Assembly: GCA_051881695.1 (NCBI GenBank)
Contig: JBJEQJ010000020.1
Span: forward strand, 186,001 to 250,000
Length of the DNA stretch: 64,000 bases
From: CAYJFG01 sp051881695
GTDB lineage: Bacteria; Bacillota; Clostridia; Oscillospirales; Acutalibacteraceae
Reading direction: 5' to 3'
Shown: in pieces, positions 32,249-40,969 of the stretch
How positions within the stretch are numbered: the stretch's first letter is position 1
Layout of the letters: every line of letters begins with the position of its first letter
Notes under the pieces: model-generated
Databases searched by the model: none
Told to the model about the DNA's origin: nothing
What the model saw: the letters and a program-made list of their open reading frames with translations, nothing else
Program-made: the position numbers and the translations under genes

Positions 32249-33417
32249 TATCCGATTTTTGTTATTTTTAAATTATTTACAGCATTTTCAATAAGCTCGT
32301 CGCAGTTCAGCTTTTCCTGTGCCTGCTTTACATATTTCAGGATTGGGCGTGTGCGCGGATGCTTGGGCGTAAATACGGTACAGCAGTCCTCATACGGCTG
32401 TATAGAGGTTTCAAACGTGCCTATTTTGCGCGAGATAACTATAATTTCCTCCTTGTCCATTCCTATAAGAGGTCTGAACACAGGCATACTGCACGCCTCG
32501 TCCGTTACAGCAATGGCGTGAATAGTCTGGCTTGCCACCTGCCCCAGGCTTTCGCCTGTTATAAGGGCGGCGCAGCTATTGTTCTTGGCGACCTTTTCTG
32601 CTATTTCCATCATAAAACGCCGCATTATTATCGTAAACAGCTCCTCGGGGCAGTTTTTCTGTATCTGCTCCTGTATCTCTGTAAACGGAACTGTATACAT
32701 TGTCATTCTGCCGCTGTAGGCAGATACAATCTCTAAAAGCTCCTTAACCTTTTGCTCCGCACGCTCGCTTGTATACGGAGGGCTTGCAAAGTGAACTGCT
32801 GTCAGCTCAATTCCTCTTTTAGCCATCATATATGCAGCAACGGGACTGTCAATACCGCCGCTTATAAGTATTGCCGCCTTGCCGCCTGTGCCCACAGGTA
32901 TTCCGCCTGCGCCCTTTATGGACGCTCCCCTTATATATGCGCCAAAATCCCTTACCTCTACAGTTACTGTAATATCCGGGTTGTGCACGTCAACATGAAG
33001 ATTGTCGTATGCGTTTAACAGTCTTTCGCCCAGTGCGGCACATATTTGCGGCGAGGTAAGCGGGAATTTTTTGTCAGAGCGTTTAGCCTCTACCTTAAAG
33101 CTTTTACATAGCGAAAGCTCGTCCTCAAGGTATTTTTCCGCCTTTTCAAGAATATCGTCCATATCCTTTTTTGCAACGCAGGCTCTTGAAAAAGCGGCAA
33201 TGCCAAAAACTGTTTCAAGCAGGCGCTGCGCCTCATCAAGGTCTATATTCTCATCATCAGGCGTTATATATATTGTAGACTGCGCCGTTTTTATTTCAAA
33301 TCTTCCAAGGAGGCGAAGCCTTCTCTTTATATTCTTAACAAGAATATCCTCGAAGGTTCTTCTGTTAAGTCCCTTAAGTGCAAGCTCGCCAACCTTAACA
33401 AGCAGTATTTCTTCCAT
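32245..33417 (-). CDS. thiI: tRNA 4-thiouridine synthase ThiI
   Basis: Transfers sulfur to U8 of tRNA and can feed thiazole synthesis. The 390-residue protein has an N-terminal ferredoxin-like and THUMP region (GELALKGLNRR opening) and a PP-loop ATPase domain with SGGIDSPVAAYMM. The C-terminal rhodanese domain of the E. coli enzyme is absent, as is common in Firmicutes. It lies 29 bases after the cysteine desulfurase gene, the usual IscS/ThiI sulfur-relay pair. Confidence 0.95.
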   Translation of the reverse strand: MEEILLVKVGELALKGLNRRTFEDILVKNIKRRLRLLGRFEIKTAQSTIYITPDDENIDLDEAQRLLETVFGIAAFSRACVAKKDMDDILEKAEKYLEDELSLCKSFKVEAKRSDKKFPLTSPQICAALGERLLNAYDNLHVDVHNPDITVTVEVRDFGAYIRGASIKGAGGIPVGTGGKAAILISGGIDSPVAAYMMAKRGIELTAVHFASPPYTSERAEQKVKELLEIVSAYSGRMTMYTVPFTEIQEQIQKNCPEELFTIIMRRFMMEIAEKVAKNNSCAALITGESLGQVASQTIHAIAVTDEACSMPVFRPLIGMDKEEIIVISRKIGTFETSIQPYEDCCTVFTPKHPRTRPILKYVKQAQEKLNCDELIENAVNNLKITKIGY

Positions 33418-33446
33418 TTTTTAGTTCCTTTCAGAATTAATATAAT

Positions 33447-34571
33447 TCAGCTTTTCTTTCTTACCAGTGTTTTTGTTCCTTCAATTATTGCACAGACAAG
33501 TCTGTCAATATCCTGTATTGTGTTGAATTTAGAAAAGCTTACCCGTATTGCGCTGTCAATATATTCATAGCTTAGTCCCATTGATTCCAATACATGGCTT
33601 TTCTTTCCTTTTGCACAGGCTGAGCCGCTTGAAACATAAATATTTTTTGAGGAAAGAAAATGAAGCATAGTTTCACTTCTTATACCCGGTACAGAAAAAT
33701 TCAGAATATACGGCAAAGCGTTATCGGGGGAGTTTATTTTAATGTTGTCAAGAGCTTTAAGCTGTTTTCTTAAATACTCGTTAAGCTCAACAATGTATTC
33801 TGTGCTTTCAAAATCAATTTCTCTTACTGCGGCGCCAAAGCCTGCAATAAGCGGAGCAGCTTCCGTTCCTGGACGTATGCGCTTTTCCTGTTCTCCGCCG
33901 TAGGCTCTAGGAATTATGCGCGTACCCTTTTTTATATAGAGCGCACCTGTTCCCTTTGGTCCGTGTATTTTGTGCGCCGTAACAGTTAAAAGGTCGGCGT
34001 CAATTTTCTTAGGCTTAACAGGAATTTTGCCGAATGCCTGCACAGCGTCACAGTGAAACAAAGCAGGCGAATGCTTTGCCTTTATCACTTTTTTAACCTT
34101 GTCAACCGGCAAAATAAGTCCGGTTTCGTTATTTACATACATCATACTAACCAAAACAGTTTTGTCGTCTATTGCGTCTGAAAGCTGTTTTAAGGTTATG
34201 CTGCCGTTTTCAGGCTTTAAATAAATTATCTCAAAGCCTTTATTTTCAAGGTGCCTGATGCTGTCAAATACAGAGGAATGTTCCATCGCTGTAGTTACAA
34301 TTTTATTTCCCATTCGTTCACGGGCTTTGCAGCACCCGAAAATTGCCAGGTTATTTGCTTCAGTACCTCCGCTTGTAAAATAAATTTCGTCACGGCCTGC
34401 CGACAGTATGTCTGCTATTGCTGTGCGTGTGGCTGTTATTTCTTTCTCGGCTTCAAGACCTTTTGAATGAAGCGACGAAGGATTGCCGTAATTATCGGTA
34501 AGAAGCTCTGTTATTTTATCAACAGCTTTGGAGCAGGGTTTAGTAGTTGCGCTGTTGTCAAGATATACCTC
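33447..34571 (-). CDS. iscS: Cysteine desulfurase (IscS/NifS), start codon apparently broken
   Basis: PLP enzyme giving persulfide sulfur to ThiI. The frame reads EVYLDNSATTKPC at its start, then the PLP-lysine motif TAHKIHGPKG and the active Cys loop SGSACAKG: a full-length protein of about 375 residues. There is no ATG, GTG or TTG before the Glu. An ATG lies at 34573-34571 but one base out of frame (AATGAGGTA where AATGGAGGTA would give MEVYLDN). GGAGG lies about 14 bases before that ATG and 7 bases before an in-frame ACG (34580). So either one G is missing (mutation or sequencing error) or a rare start is used. The first in-frame ATG, at 34313, would lose about 85 conserved residues. Confidence 0.85.
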   Translation of the reverse strand, partial: EVYLDNSATTKPCSKAVDKITELLTDNYGNPSSLHSKGLEAEKEITATRTAIADILSAGRDEIYFTSGGTEANNLAIFGCCKARERMGNKIVTTAMEHSSVFDSIRHLENKGFEIIYLKPENGSITLKQLSDAIDDKTVLVSMMYVNNETGLILPVDKVKKVIKAKHSPALFHCDAVQAFGKIPVKPKKIDADLLTVTAHKIHGPKGTGALYIKKGTRIIPRAYGGEQEKRIRPGTEAAPLIAGFGAAVREIDFESTEYIVELNEYLRKQLKALDNIKINSPDNALPYILNFSVPGIRSETMLHFLSSKNIYVSSGSACAKGKKSHVLESMGLSYEYIDSAIRVSFSKFNTIQDIDRLVCAIIEGTKTLVRKKS

Positions 34572-34634
34572 ATTATGCGTAAAAATACCTCCAAATTATT
34601 ATCCGAGCAAAATATATACTAAAATACAGCTTAC

Positions 34635-34662
34635 ATTATACACTAAATCAGCATATATTCAA
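34635..34662 (-). promoter_or_regulatory. Promoter of iscS-thiI-sortase
   Basis: On the minus strand TTGAAT and a consensus TATAAT are 16 bases apart, with a start near 34628, about 55 bases before the expected iscS start. Confidence 0.65.
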
Positions 34663-34708
34663 AGAGCGAAATTAAAAGTTTACAAAAAATTATTAAAAAA
34701 TTATGGAT

Positions 34709-34884
34709 TTAAGGAACCGCTTAATAAATCACGCCAAAAAGCTGTTTGCACATCTTGCTTGCGTATTTTCCTCCGTTTTGCCCAAAAAATCCTCGTAATG
34801 CGTCAGCATTACTGCGGTTTGTATATTCTAACGAAAAATCTGACGGCGCAATATGCACAAACAATTTAATCAGTGTTTCCTTAA
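34709..34884. mobile_element. MITE-like element, copy A
   Basis: A 176-base non-coding element bounded by imperfect inverted repeats of about 20 bases (TTAAGGAACCGCTTAATAAA and, inverted, TTAAGGAAACACTGATTAAA). Inside are a subterminal inverted repeat and the hairpin GTAATGCGTCAGCATTAC. Nearly identical to copy B at 49344-49523. It lies between the iscS promoter and the polysaccharide locus. No transposase is present, so it would need one acting from elsewhere. Confidence 0.75.
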
Positions 34885-35099
34885 GACGTAATTAAGAGGA
34901 ATGTAATAATGTATATTCTGCTTTAGCCTTGTATCCTACCGTTCTGAAGAACTGGCAGGAGTTTTTAAAATGTAATAAAATAGTGCAATTATGCACATTT
35001 GAATAATGCTTTGCGGATACTGTGTAAAACAACTAATATTTCAGAAAAATAAGCAAAGTATTTCTATGCTTACGATGACTTTGAAAGCATATGCTTTGC
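34885..35099. other. AT-rich gap before the polysaccharide locus
   Basis: No gene is supported here. A short frame near 34937-34990 (LYPTVLKNWQEF) looks faintly like a transposase C-terminus but is too short to call. A GCAAAG...CTTTGC inverted repeat lies just before the promoter. Confidence 0.4.
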
Positions 35100-35128
35100 T
35101 TGATTTTTATTAAATTTTTTGGTATAAT
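35100..35128 (+). promoter_or_regulatory. Promoter of the polysaccharide locus
   Basis: TTGATT at 35100 and a consensus TATAAT at 35123 are 17 bases apart. The leader to the first gene is about 220 bases. A second candidate, TTGACA at 35242, has a poor -10. Confidence 0.6.
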
Positions 35129-35357
35129 TTTTGTGGATTTTTCTGTAATTTTAACTAAATAGCTGTCATTTTAAGATTTTGAACAGAAAATTTGTTTTAT
35201 TATCACAAATGTTTAATATTGTTAAAGTCCTAAAAAGAGTTTTGACAACCGAATTCATAAAGCAAAGATAAGCTGAAATAATGCCGGCTTTGTATAGAAT
35301 AATTACAGAATAGTATGTGTATTTGTTAATTGGTTAGCAATAAAAAAGGGGTATTGT

Positions 35358-36017
35358 ATGTATAGTAAGGTTAAACGCGGCTTCGACCTTGTTGTTTCCG
35401 TTATCGGATTAATTTGTTCCTCTCCTGTTTTGCTTATCACTGCGGCGGCAATCAAGCTGGAATCTCCCGGTCCGGTGCTTTTTAAGCAAAAAAGAATAGG
35501 CAAAAACGGAAAGGTGTTTGACATATTAAAATTCCGTTCAATGTGCGTGGGCGCCGAAAAAACGGGAAGCGGAGTTTACTCGGGAAAAAATGATTCAAGA
35601 GTGACAAAGGTCGGCAAAATAATAAGAGCGACAAGCATTGACGAGCTTCCGCAGTTTATCAACATAATCAAGGGCGAAATGAGTCTTATCGGTCCGCGCC
35701 CGGTGCTTACATATCATCCTTGGGAATATAAGGACTATACACAGGAGCAGCTAAAGAGATTTAACGTGCGTCCCGGTGTAACAGGTCTTGCACAGGTAAA
35801 CGGCAGAAAAGGAATCCCTTGGGACGAACGGTTAAAATATGATGTTGAGTATGTTGAGAATTTATCATTTAAGGTAGATTTAAAAATTTTCTTTTTAACA
35901 ATAGCAAAGGTATTTACAAATGCTGACAATGTGAATACTTCCAAAACGGCGGGCATATCTGAAACTGACGAAAAAGGTCAGGAAAATTCATTAATTAGTG
36001 AGGGGACGGCTGACTGA
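35358..36017 (+). CDS. Initiating sugar-phosphate transferase (bacterial sugar transferase family)
   Basis: Transfers a sugar phosphate to undecaprenyl phosphate and starts repeat-unit assembly. The 219-residue protein is the short WcaJ/EpsL type: one N-terminal hydrophobic segment, then the catalytic domain with KQKRIGKNGKVFDILKFRSM, DELPQFINIIKGEMSLIGPRP and RPGVTGLAQVNGR. First gene of the locus. Its stop overlaps the next start (TGATG). The usual cps regulators (LytR-CpsA-Psr, tyrosine kinase and phosphatase) are not beside it. Confidence 0.93.
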   Translation: MYSKVKRGFDLVVSVIGLICSSPVLLITAAAIKLESPGPVLFKQKRIGKNGKVFDILKFRSMCVGAEKTGSGVYSGKNDSRVTKVGKIIRATSIDELPQFINIIKGEMSLIGPRPVLTYHPWEYKDYTQEQLKRFNVRPGVTGLAQVNGRKGIPWDERLKYDVEYVENLSFKVDLKIFFLTIAKVFTNADNVNTSKTAGISETDEKGQENSLISEGTAD

Positions 36018-36850
36018 TGTTAAAGCTAATGTACATAACGAATAACCCCGAAATTGCAAAAATTGCCGAAAACAGCGGTGTAGACAGAATCTTTCTTGAT
36101 TTGGAAATTATCGGCAAGGAAGAACGGCAGGGACATTTGGATACTGTTATCTCAAGGCATAATGTTGATGATATTGTGTCTTTAAAGGACTGTCTTAAAA
36201 AAAGCGAACTGCTTGTAAGGTCAAACCCGATTTATGACGGATCAAAGGAAGAAATAGACAAAATAATAGAGTATGGAGCAGATATAATTATGCTGCCGTA
36301 CTTTAAAACGGTAGAAGAGGTAAAAACCTTCTTGAATATAGTAAACGGCAGGACAAAGACCTGCCTGCTGGTTGAAACGCCCGAGGCGGTTGAGGTTATT
36401 GATGATATTTTATCTCTTGACGGAATTGACGAGGTTCATATAGGGCTTAATGATCTGCATTTGGGCTATGGGCTTACCTTTATGTTTGAGCTTTTAAGCA
36501 ACGGCACTGTAGATATGCTCTGCCGCAAATTTAAAGAAAAGGGCATACCCTACGGCTTTGGCGGAATTGCAAGTATGGGCAAGGGTATGCTGCCGTCTGA
36601 ACACGTTATTGCAGAGCATTACAGGCTTGGTTCAACCCGTGCCATACTTTCAAGAAGCTTCTGCAATACCGATAAGATTAAAGATTTAGATGAGATAAAT
36701 CAGGTTTTTGTAGAAGGTATGAAAGAGATAAGAGCCTTTGAAGCTCAGATTGAAAATGCAACTGAAACCTTTTTTGCAAACAATAACAAGTCGGTTGAAC
36801 AGATTATAGCCAAAATTGTCGAGGAGAAAAATAAGAACAAATCAGAATAA
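36017..36850 (+). CDS. HpcH/HpaI-family aldolase
   Basis: A 277-residue TIM-barrel protein of the HpcH/HpaI aldolase/citrate lyase family. VETPEAVEVIDDIL and GIDEVHIGLNDLH match the family's metal-binding Glu and Asp segments (ETxxA and GPxDL). Such enzymes split or form 2-keto acids carrying a hydroxyl at C4. It is coupled to the sugar transferase by a TGATG overlap, and a 2-hydroxyacid dehydrogenase follows two genes later, which suggests making a keto or hydroxy acid precursor or substituent for the polysaccharide. The substrate is unknown. Alternative: a decorative enzyme acting on a lipid-linked sugar. Confidence 0.75.
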   Translation: MLKLMYITNNPEIAKIAENSGVDRIFLDLEIIGKEERQGHLDTVISRHNVDDIVSLKDCLKKSELLVRSNPIYDGSKEEIDKIIEYGADIIMLPYFKTVEEVKTFLNIVNGRTKTCLLVETPEAVEVIDDILSLDGIDEVHIGLNDLHLGYGLTFMFELLSNGTVDMLCRKFKEKGIPYGFGGIASMGKGMLPSEHVIAEHYRLGSTRAILSRSFCNTDKIKDLDEINQVFVEGMKEIRAFEAQIENATETFFANNNKSVEQIIAKIVEEKNKNKSE

Positions 36851-36893
36851 TATTGCGGCGAAGAAAATAAAAAGAATCTGTCAGAGGTAATTT

Positions 36894-37868
36894 ATGGTTT
36901 TTTACATTACGTTTTTAAGAGCAATAGCCGCATGTTTTATTACGAATGCACATTATACGGGAATATATCCTACAGATTTAATTGCAAACGGTGGATTGAT
37001 AGGAGACATTCTGTTTTTTGCAGTTTCAGGCTACTGCCTTTTTAACGTTAAAGCTTCTTTTCCTCGTTGGTATGGAAAGAGGCTTTACAGAGTGTATCCG
37101 CCGGTTATCATTATAACTGTAGTGTTTATTTTAATAGGTGTATACAGCCTTGAAAGTCAGCCTTTATACTGGTGGCTGATATATCCAACATATTATCACT
37201 TTGTTGCATCAATTATTGTGCTTTATATTCCGTTCTATTTTGTGATGAGAATTGATTGGCTCAGAAACCATATTCCTCATATTATGGCGATTATTTTAGC
37301 AGTGTGGGCAGTTGTTTATTTCTTATTTTATGATAAATCGTATTACCATATTGACAATGTCAGAGAACCGATGATCAGATTATTATTTTTTGAATCTATG
37401 CTGTTAGGCGCATGGTTTAGAAAAAACGATGCTCAACTGCGTAATAATTTCAAAATACGATATGTCATCGGTGTAATATTATCTTTTATTATTTATTTTA
37501 TAAGCAAAATGATGTTTTCAAAGTATGACGGCATATCTTTATATCAATGTGTCAACCAGATAATTATTTTCATTTTGCTGTTCTTCATATTCAGAGTGTT
37601 TGCCGCCTTGGACGGAAAGCTGGAGAAGTTACCTTTATGGATTAAAAAAGTTGTATCTGTTATATCTAAATTGACCCTCGAGATATATGTTGTTCAATAT
37701 GTATTAATCGCTTGGCTCAGAGATTTTGCGTTTTTCCCTGTTAACTGGATTGTTCTTACGGCGGTAATTTTTGTTTCTGCATTGGTGCTGAATAAAGTAT
37801 GTTCTCTTTTTTATCTTTTGTGCGGAAAAATGTGCACAAGCATTTCAGCAAGAATAAATAAGAGTTAA
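36894..37868 (+). CDS. Membrane acyltransferase (Acyltransferase_3 family)
   Basis: A 324-residue multi-pass protein beginning FYITFLRAIAACFITNAHY, the R...H pattern of acyltransferase family 3. About ten hydrophobic helices. Members O-acetylate or succinylate sugars of surface polymers using acyl-CoA. AGAGG ribosome-binding site. One of three such genes in the locus, so the polymer is probably multiply acylated. Confidence 0.8.
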   Translation: MVFYITFLRAIAACFITNAHYTGIYPTDLIANGGLIGDILFFAVSGYCLFNVKASFPRWYGKRLYRVYPPVIIITVVFILIGVYSLESQPLYWWLIYPTYYHFVASIIVLYIPFYFVMRIDWLRNHIPHIMAIILAVWAVVYFLFYDKSYYHIDNVREPMIRLLFFESMLLGAWFRKNDAQLRNNFKIRYVIGVILSFIIYFISKMMFSKYDGISLYQCVNQIIIFILLFFIFRVFAALDGKLEKLPLWIKKVVSVISKLTLEIYVVQYVLIAWLRDFAFFPVNWIVLTAVIFVSALVLNKVCSLFYLLCGKMCTSISARINKS

Positions 37869-37884
37869 TTGGAGATAAAAACTT

Positions 37885-38778
37885 ATGAATCTGTTAGTTA
37901 CCGGGGCATGGAACGGCGCAAAGGATAAAATAAAGCTTTTAGAAAATAACGGACATTGCGTTTGCTTTTTGCAATTTGAAAAGGATAAATTGCCTTGTGC
38001 ATATGAATGGGTTGAGGGAATAATCGGAAACGGAGTATTCCTGTTTCATCCTATTGAGAAATTTGTTAATTTAAAATATATTCAGTTAACCAGCGCAGGC
38101 TTTGACAGGGTTCCTATGGATTATGTAAAAGATAATAATATTGAAATACATAATGCAAAGGGTGTTTACAGCATACCAATGGCAGAATTTGCGATTGCCG
38201 GCGTATTGCAGCTATATAAACAGATGGATTTTTTTCGTAAACAGCAGAAGAGCCGTGAATGGAATAAGCACCGCGGATTGCTTGAATTATTCGGAAAGAC
38301 AGTATGTATTGTAGGCTGCGGCAATGTAGGAACCGAATGTGCAAAGAGATTCGGCGCATTTGGGTGCGATGTGGTTGGTGTTGATATACTCCCGAGAGAA
38401 GATAAAAACTACCTGAAAATGGTCGGACTTAATGAGTTTAATAAGGTTTTGCCCGAGGCGGATATATTGGTTTTAACATTACCGTTAACTGATGATACAA
38501 AGCATATTATGGATAAAGATAAGCTTGCGCTGTTAAAGAAAACCGCTGTTATTGTAAACATTGCAAGAGGGGCAGTAATTGATACGCAGGCGTTAGCTGA
38601 AAGTGTTAAACAAATCGGCGGTGCAGTTCTTGATGTTTTTGAGGATGAACCGCTTAATAATCACAGCCCGCTATGGGGTTTTGAGAATGTTATTATAACG
38701 CCTCATAACAGTTTTGTCGGCGATAATAATCAAAAGCGTTTAGATGAAGTTATTATGAGAAATTTAAAGGTTGAATAA
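37885..38778 (+). CDS. D-isomer-specific 2-hydroxyacid dehydrogenase
   Basis: A 297-residue NAD-dependent dehydrogenase. Rossmann motif VGCGNVGTECAKRFGAFGCDVVGVD, then LPLTDDTKHIMD, NIARGAVIDTQAL (catalytic Arg), DVFEDEPL (Glu) and TPHNS (catalytic His). It reduces a 2-keto acid to a D-2-hydroxy acid or the reverse. In this locus it may reduce the product of the HpcH/HpaI-type aldolase, giving for example a lactate- or glycerate-type group; inference only. GGAG ribosome-binding site. Confidence 0.85.
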   Translation: MNLLVTGAWNGAKDKIKLLENNGHCVCFLQFEKDKLPCAYEWVEGIIGNGVFLFHPIEKFVNLKYIQLTSAGFDRVPMDYVKDNNIEIHNAKGVYSIPMAEFAIAGVLQLYKQMDFFRKQQKSREWNKHRGLLELFGKTVCIVGCGNVGTECAKRFGAFGCDVVGVDILPREDKNYLKMVGLNEFNKVLPEADILVLTLPLTDDTKHIMDKDKLALLKKTAVIVNIARGAVIDTQALAESVKQIGGAVLDVFEDEPLNNHSPLWGFENVIITPHNSFVGDNNQKRLDEVIMRNLKVE

Positions 38779-38796
38779 TTACGGGGTAACAGGAAA

Positions 38797-39906
38797 ATGA
38801 AAGTACTTTTAACAGCGACTGTGCAGAGTCATATTTGTCAATTTCATAAACCGTTAGCTGAGCTGCTTCATGAGCACGGATATGAGGTTCATGTTGCGGC
38901 AAAAGATAATTTAGCAGAAAAGAACGGGCTGAAGCTGGATTTTGCAGATAAGGTTTTTGACGTGCCGTTTTCTCGTTCTCCCAAAAGTACGGATAATATT
39001 AAGGCGTACAAAAAACTTAAAAAAATTATTGAAAATGAACACTACGATGTAATTCATTGTAATACACCTATGGGCGGTATTGTTACAAGACTTGCGGCAA
39101 AAAAAGCAAGAAAACGCGGAACAAAAGTATATTACACAGCCCATGGGTTTCATTTTTATAAGGGAGCGCCAAAGAAAAACTGGATTGTTTTCTACCCGAT
39201 TGAAAAATATTTCTCTCGCCTTACTGATAAGCTGATTGCAATCACAAATGAGGATTACAAGCTGGCAAGTGAAAAATTCCACTGTGATGTATTTCATATT
39301 CACGGTGTAGGTGCAAACTCATCAAAATTTTATGTGATGAGTGACGAAGAAAAGGACTTAATCAGAAATGAGCTAGATATACCTAAGGATATTAAGGTGA
39401 TTCTCAATATTGGTGAGCTGCTGCCTAATAAAAATCAGAAAACCGCAATTGCCGCAATGGAAGCAGTAGTAAAAAAAGTTCCGAACAGCAGACTGCTTAT
39501 AGCAGGCAACGGAACAGAAAAAGAAAACCTTGAAGAGTTAATCAGAGAAAAACGCTTGGAAGAGCACGTAACAATGTTGGGCTATACTACGGAAGTTAAT
39601 AAATATCTCAACATATGTGATGTGTTAGCAGCGTGCAGCTACAGAGAGGGACTGCCGCTGAACCTGATGGAGGCTATGCTGTGCGGTAAGCCTATTGTTG
39701 CGTCAAAAAACAGAGGACACTGTGAACTTATAAACGACGGCGAGAATGGATATTTGATAGACGCACAAGATGTACAGGCATTTGCAGATTGTATTTGCAG
39801 TGTTTTAACAGACGGAAAAGATTATGTGCATAAGGCGCTGGAAGCGGTAAAACCATTTACTGATGTCAGTGTGCGTGAAGAATTGAAAATATTATATGAG
39901 TTGTAA
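38797..39906 (+). CDS. Glycosyltransferase family 4
   Basis: A 369-residue GT-B enzyme. N-terminal acceptor domain (VLLTATVQSHICQFHKPL, then YYTAHGFHFYKGAP), C-terminal nucleotide-sugar domain with ILNIGELLPNKNQ and the EGLPLNLMEAMLCGKPIV motif (ExxxxxxxE of GT4). The acceptor domain resembles EpsD/CpsF-type enzymes that add the second sugar. Donor sugar unknown. Confidence 0.88.
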   Translation: MKVLLTATVQSHICQFHKPLAELLHEHGYEVHVAAKDNLAEKNGLKLDFADKVFDVPFSRSPKSTDNIKAYKKLKKIIENEHYDVIHCNTPMGGIVTRLAAKKARKRGTKVYYTAHGFHFYKGAPKKNWIVFYPIEKYFSRLTDKLIAITNEDYKLASEKFHCDVFHIHGVGANSSKFYVMSDEEKDLIRNELDIPKDIKVILNIGELLPNKNQKTAIAAMEAVVKKVPNSRLLIAGNGTEKENLEELIREKRLEEHVTMLGYTTEVNKYLNICDVLAACSYREGLPLNLMEAMLCGKPIVASKNRGHCELINDGENGYLIDAQDVQAFADCICSVLTDGKDYVHKALEAVKPFTDVSVREELKILYEL

Positions 39907-39917
39907 AGGATTTTATT

Positions 39918-40967
39918 ATGGACCCAAAAGTTAGTATTATTATTCCGGTTTATAATGTTGAGGCATATCTTGCTAAGTGTTTAGACAGCGTCATTAATCA
40001 AACATATGAAAATCTTGAGATTATTTGCGTTAATGACGGTTCGACTGACGGCAGCTTATCTGTTTTGGAGCTTTATGCTCATAATGATACAAGGATAAAA
40101 ATCGTAAACAAAAGCAACGGAGGTCTTTCCGATGCGAGAAACGAAGGGCATAAATATGTGACCGGTAAATACATTATGTATCTTGACAGTGATGATTGGA
40201 TTGACTTGCATACTTGTGAATCGGCGGTAAAAAAAGCAGAGGATGAAAATGCAGATGTAGTTTTTTGGAACTATGTCAGAGAATTTGAACATTGCTCTAA
40301 ACCAAAACATATTTTTGATAAAGAAGAAATTTCTTTTGAAACCCCTGAGCAGATTTGTGCACTGCACAGACGATTTATCGGATTGTATGCTGAAGAACTA
40401 AAGCACCCTGAAAACGCAGATTCAATTGTTACAGCATGGGGTAAATTGTATAGCTCCAATATTATTTTGGATAACCGCATTGAATTTGTAGATACAAGAA
40501 TAATCGGTACTGAGGACGCACTCTTTAATTTGTATGTATTTGGTTATGTAAATAAAGCAATTTATATTAGCGATTGCTTTAACCATTACAGAAAATTAAA
40601 CGAGACATCGCTTACTAAGACTTATAAGAAAGCTCTTAAAACTCAATGGGACGCCTTGCACGAGTATATGTATAGGTATGTTAATGAGAATAATTGCAGT
40701 GAAACTTTCTCTGCTGCACTATGTAACCGGATTTGTTTGAGCATAATAGGTTTGGGAATGAACATACTCAGAGGAGATTCGTCTGTTAATAAAAGAAAGG
40801 CAGTTAAAGAAATTATTTCCGATAAGGGATATCGTACTGCGGCAAAACAGTTAACGCTAAAATATTTTCCGATACATTGGAAAGTTTTTTTCTGGCTTGC
40901 AAAACACAACTGTGCTTCAGGCGTGTATTTTACGTTAGTATGTATTAAAAAACTGAAAGGTAGTTAA
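39918..40967 (+). CDS. Glycosyltransferase family 2
   Basis: A 349-residue GT-A enzyme with VSIIIPVYNVEAYLAKCLDS, NDGSTDGS and the metal-binding YLDSDDW (DxD). The C-terminal part has no recognised domain beyond helices. Starts 11 bases after the GT4 gene. It adds one sugar of the repeat unit; donor unknown. Confidence 0.88.
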   Translation: MDPKVSIIIPVYNVEAYLAKCLDSVINQTYENLEIICVNDGSTDGSLSVLELYAHNDTRIKIVNKSNGGLSDARNEGHKYVTGKYIMYLDSDDWIDLHTCESAVKKAEDENADVVFWNYVREFEHCSKPKHIFDKEEISFETPEQICALHRRFIGLYAEELKHPENADSIVTAWGKLYSSNIILDNRIEFVDTRIIGTEDALFNLYVFGYVNKAIYISDCFNHYRKLNETSLTKTYKKALKTQWDALHEYMYRYVNENNCSETFSAALCNRICLSIIGLGMNILRGDSSVNKRKAVKEIISDKGYRTAAKQLTLKYFPIHWKVFFWLAKHNCASGVYFTLVCIKKLKGS

Positions 40968-40969
40968 CC

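Noticed and set aside
34937..34990. Fragment resembling a transposase C-terminus (LYPTVLKNWQEF)
   Set aside because: Too short and without flanking inverted repeats. Cannot be separated from chance.
35242..35270. Second promoter (TTGACA) for the polysaccharide locus
   Set aside because: The -35 is perfect but the -10 at 17 bases (AAGATA) is poor. Kept only as an alternative.
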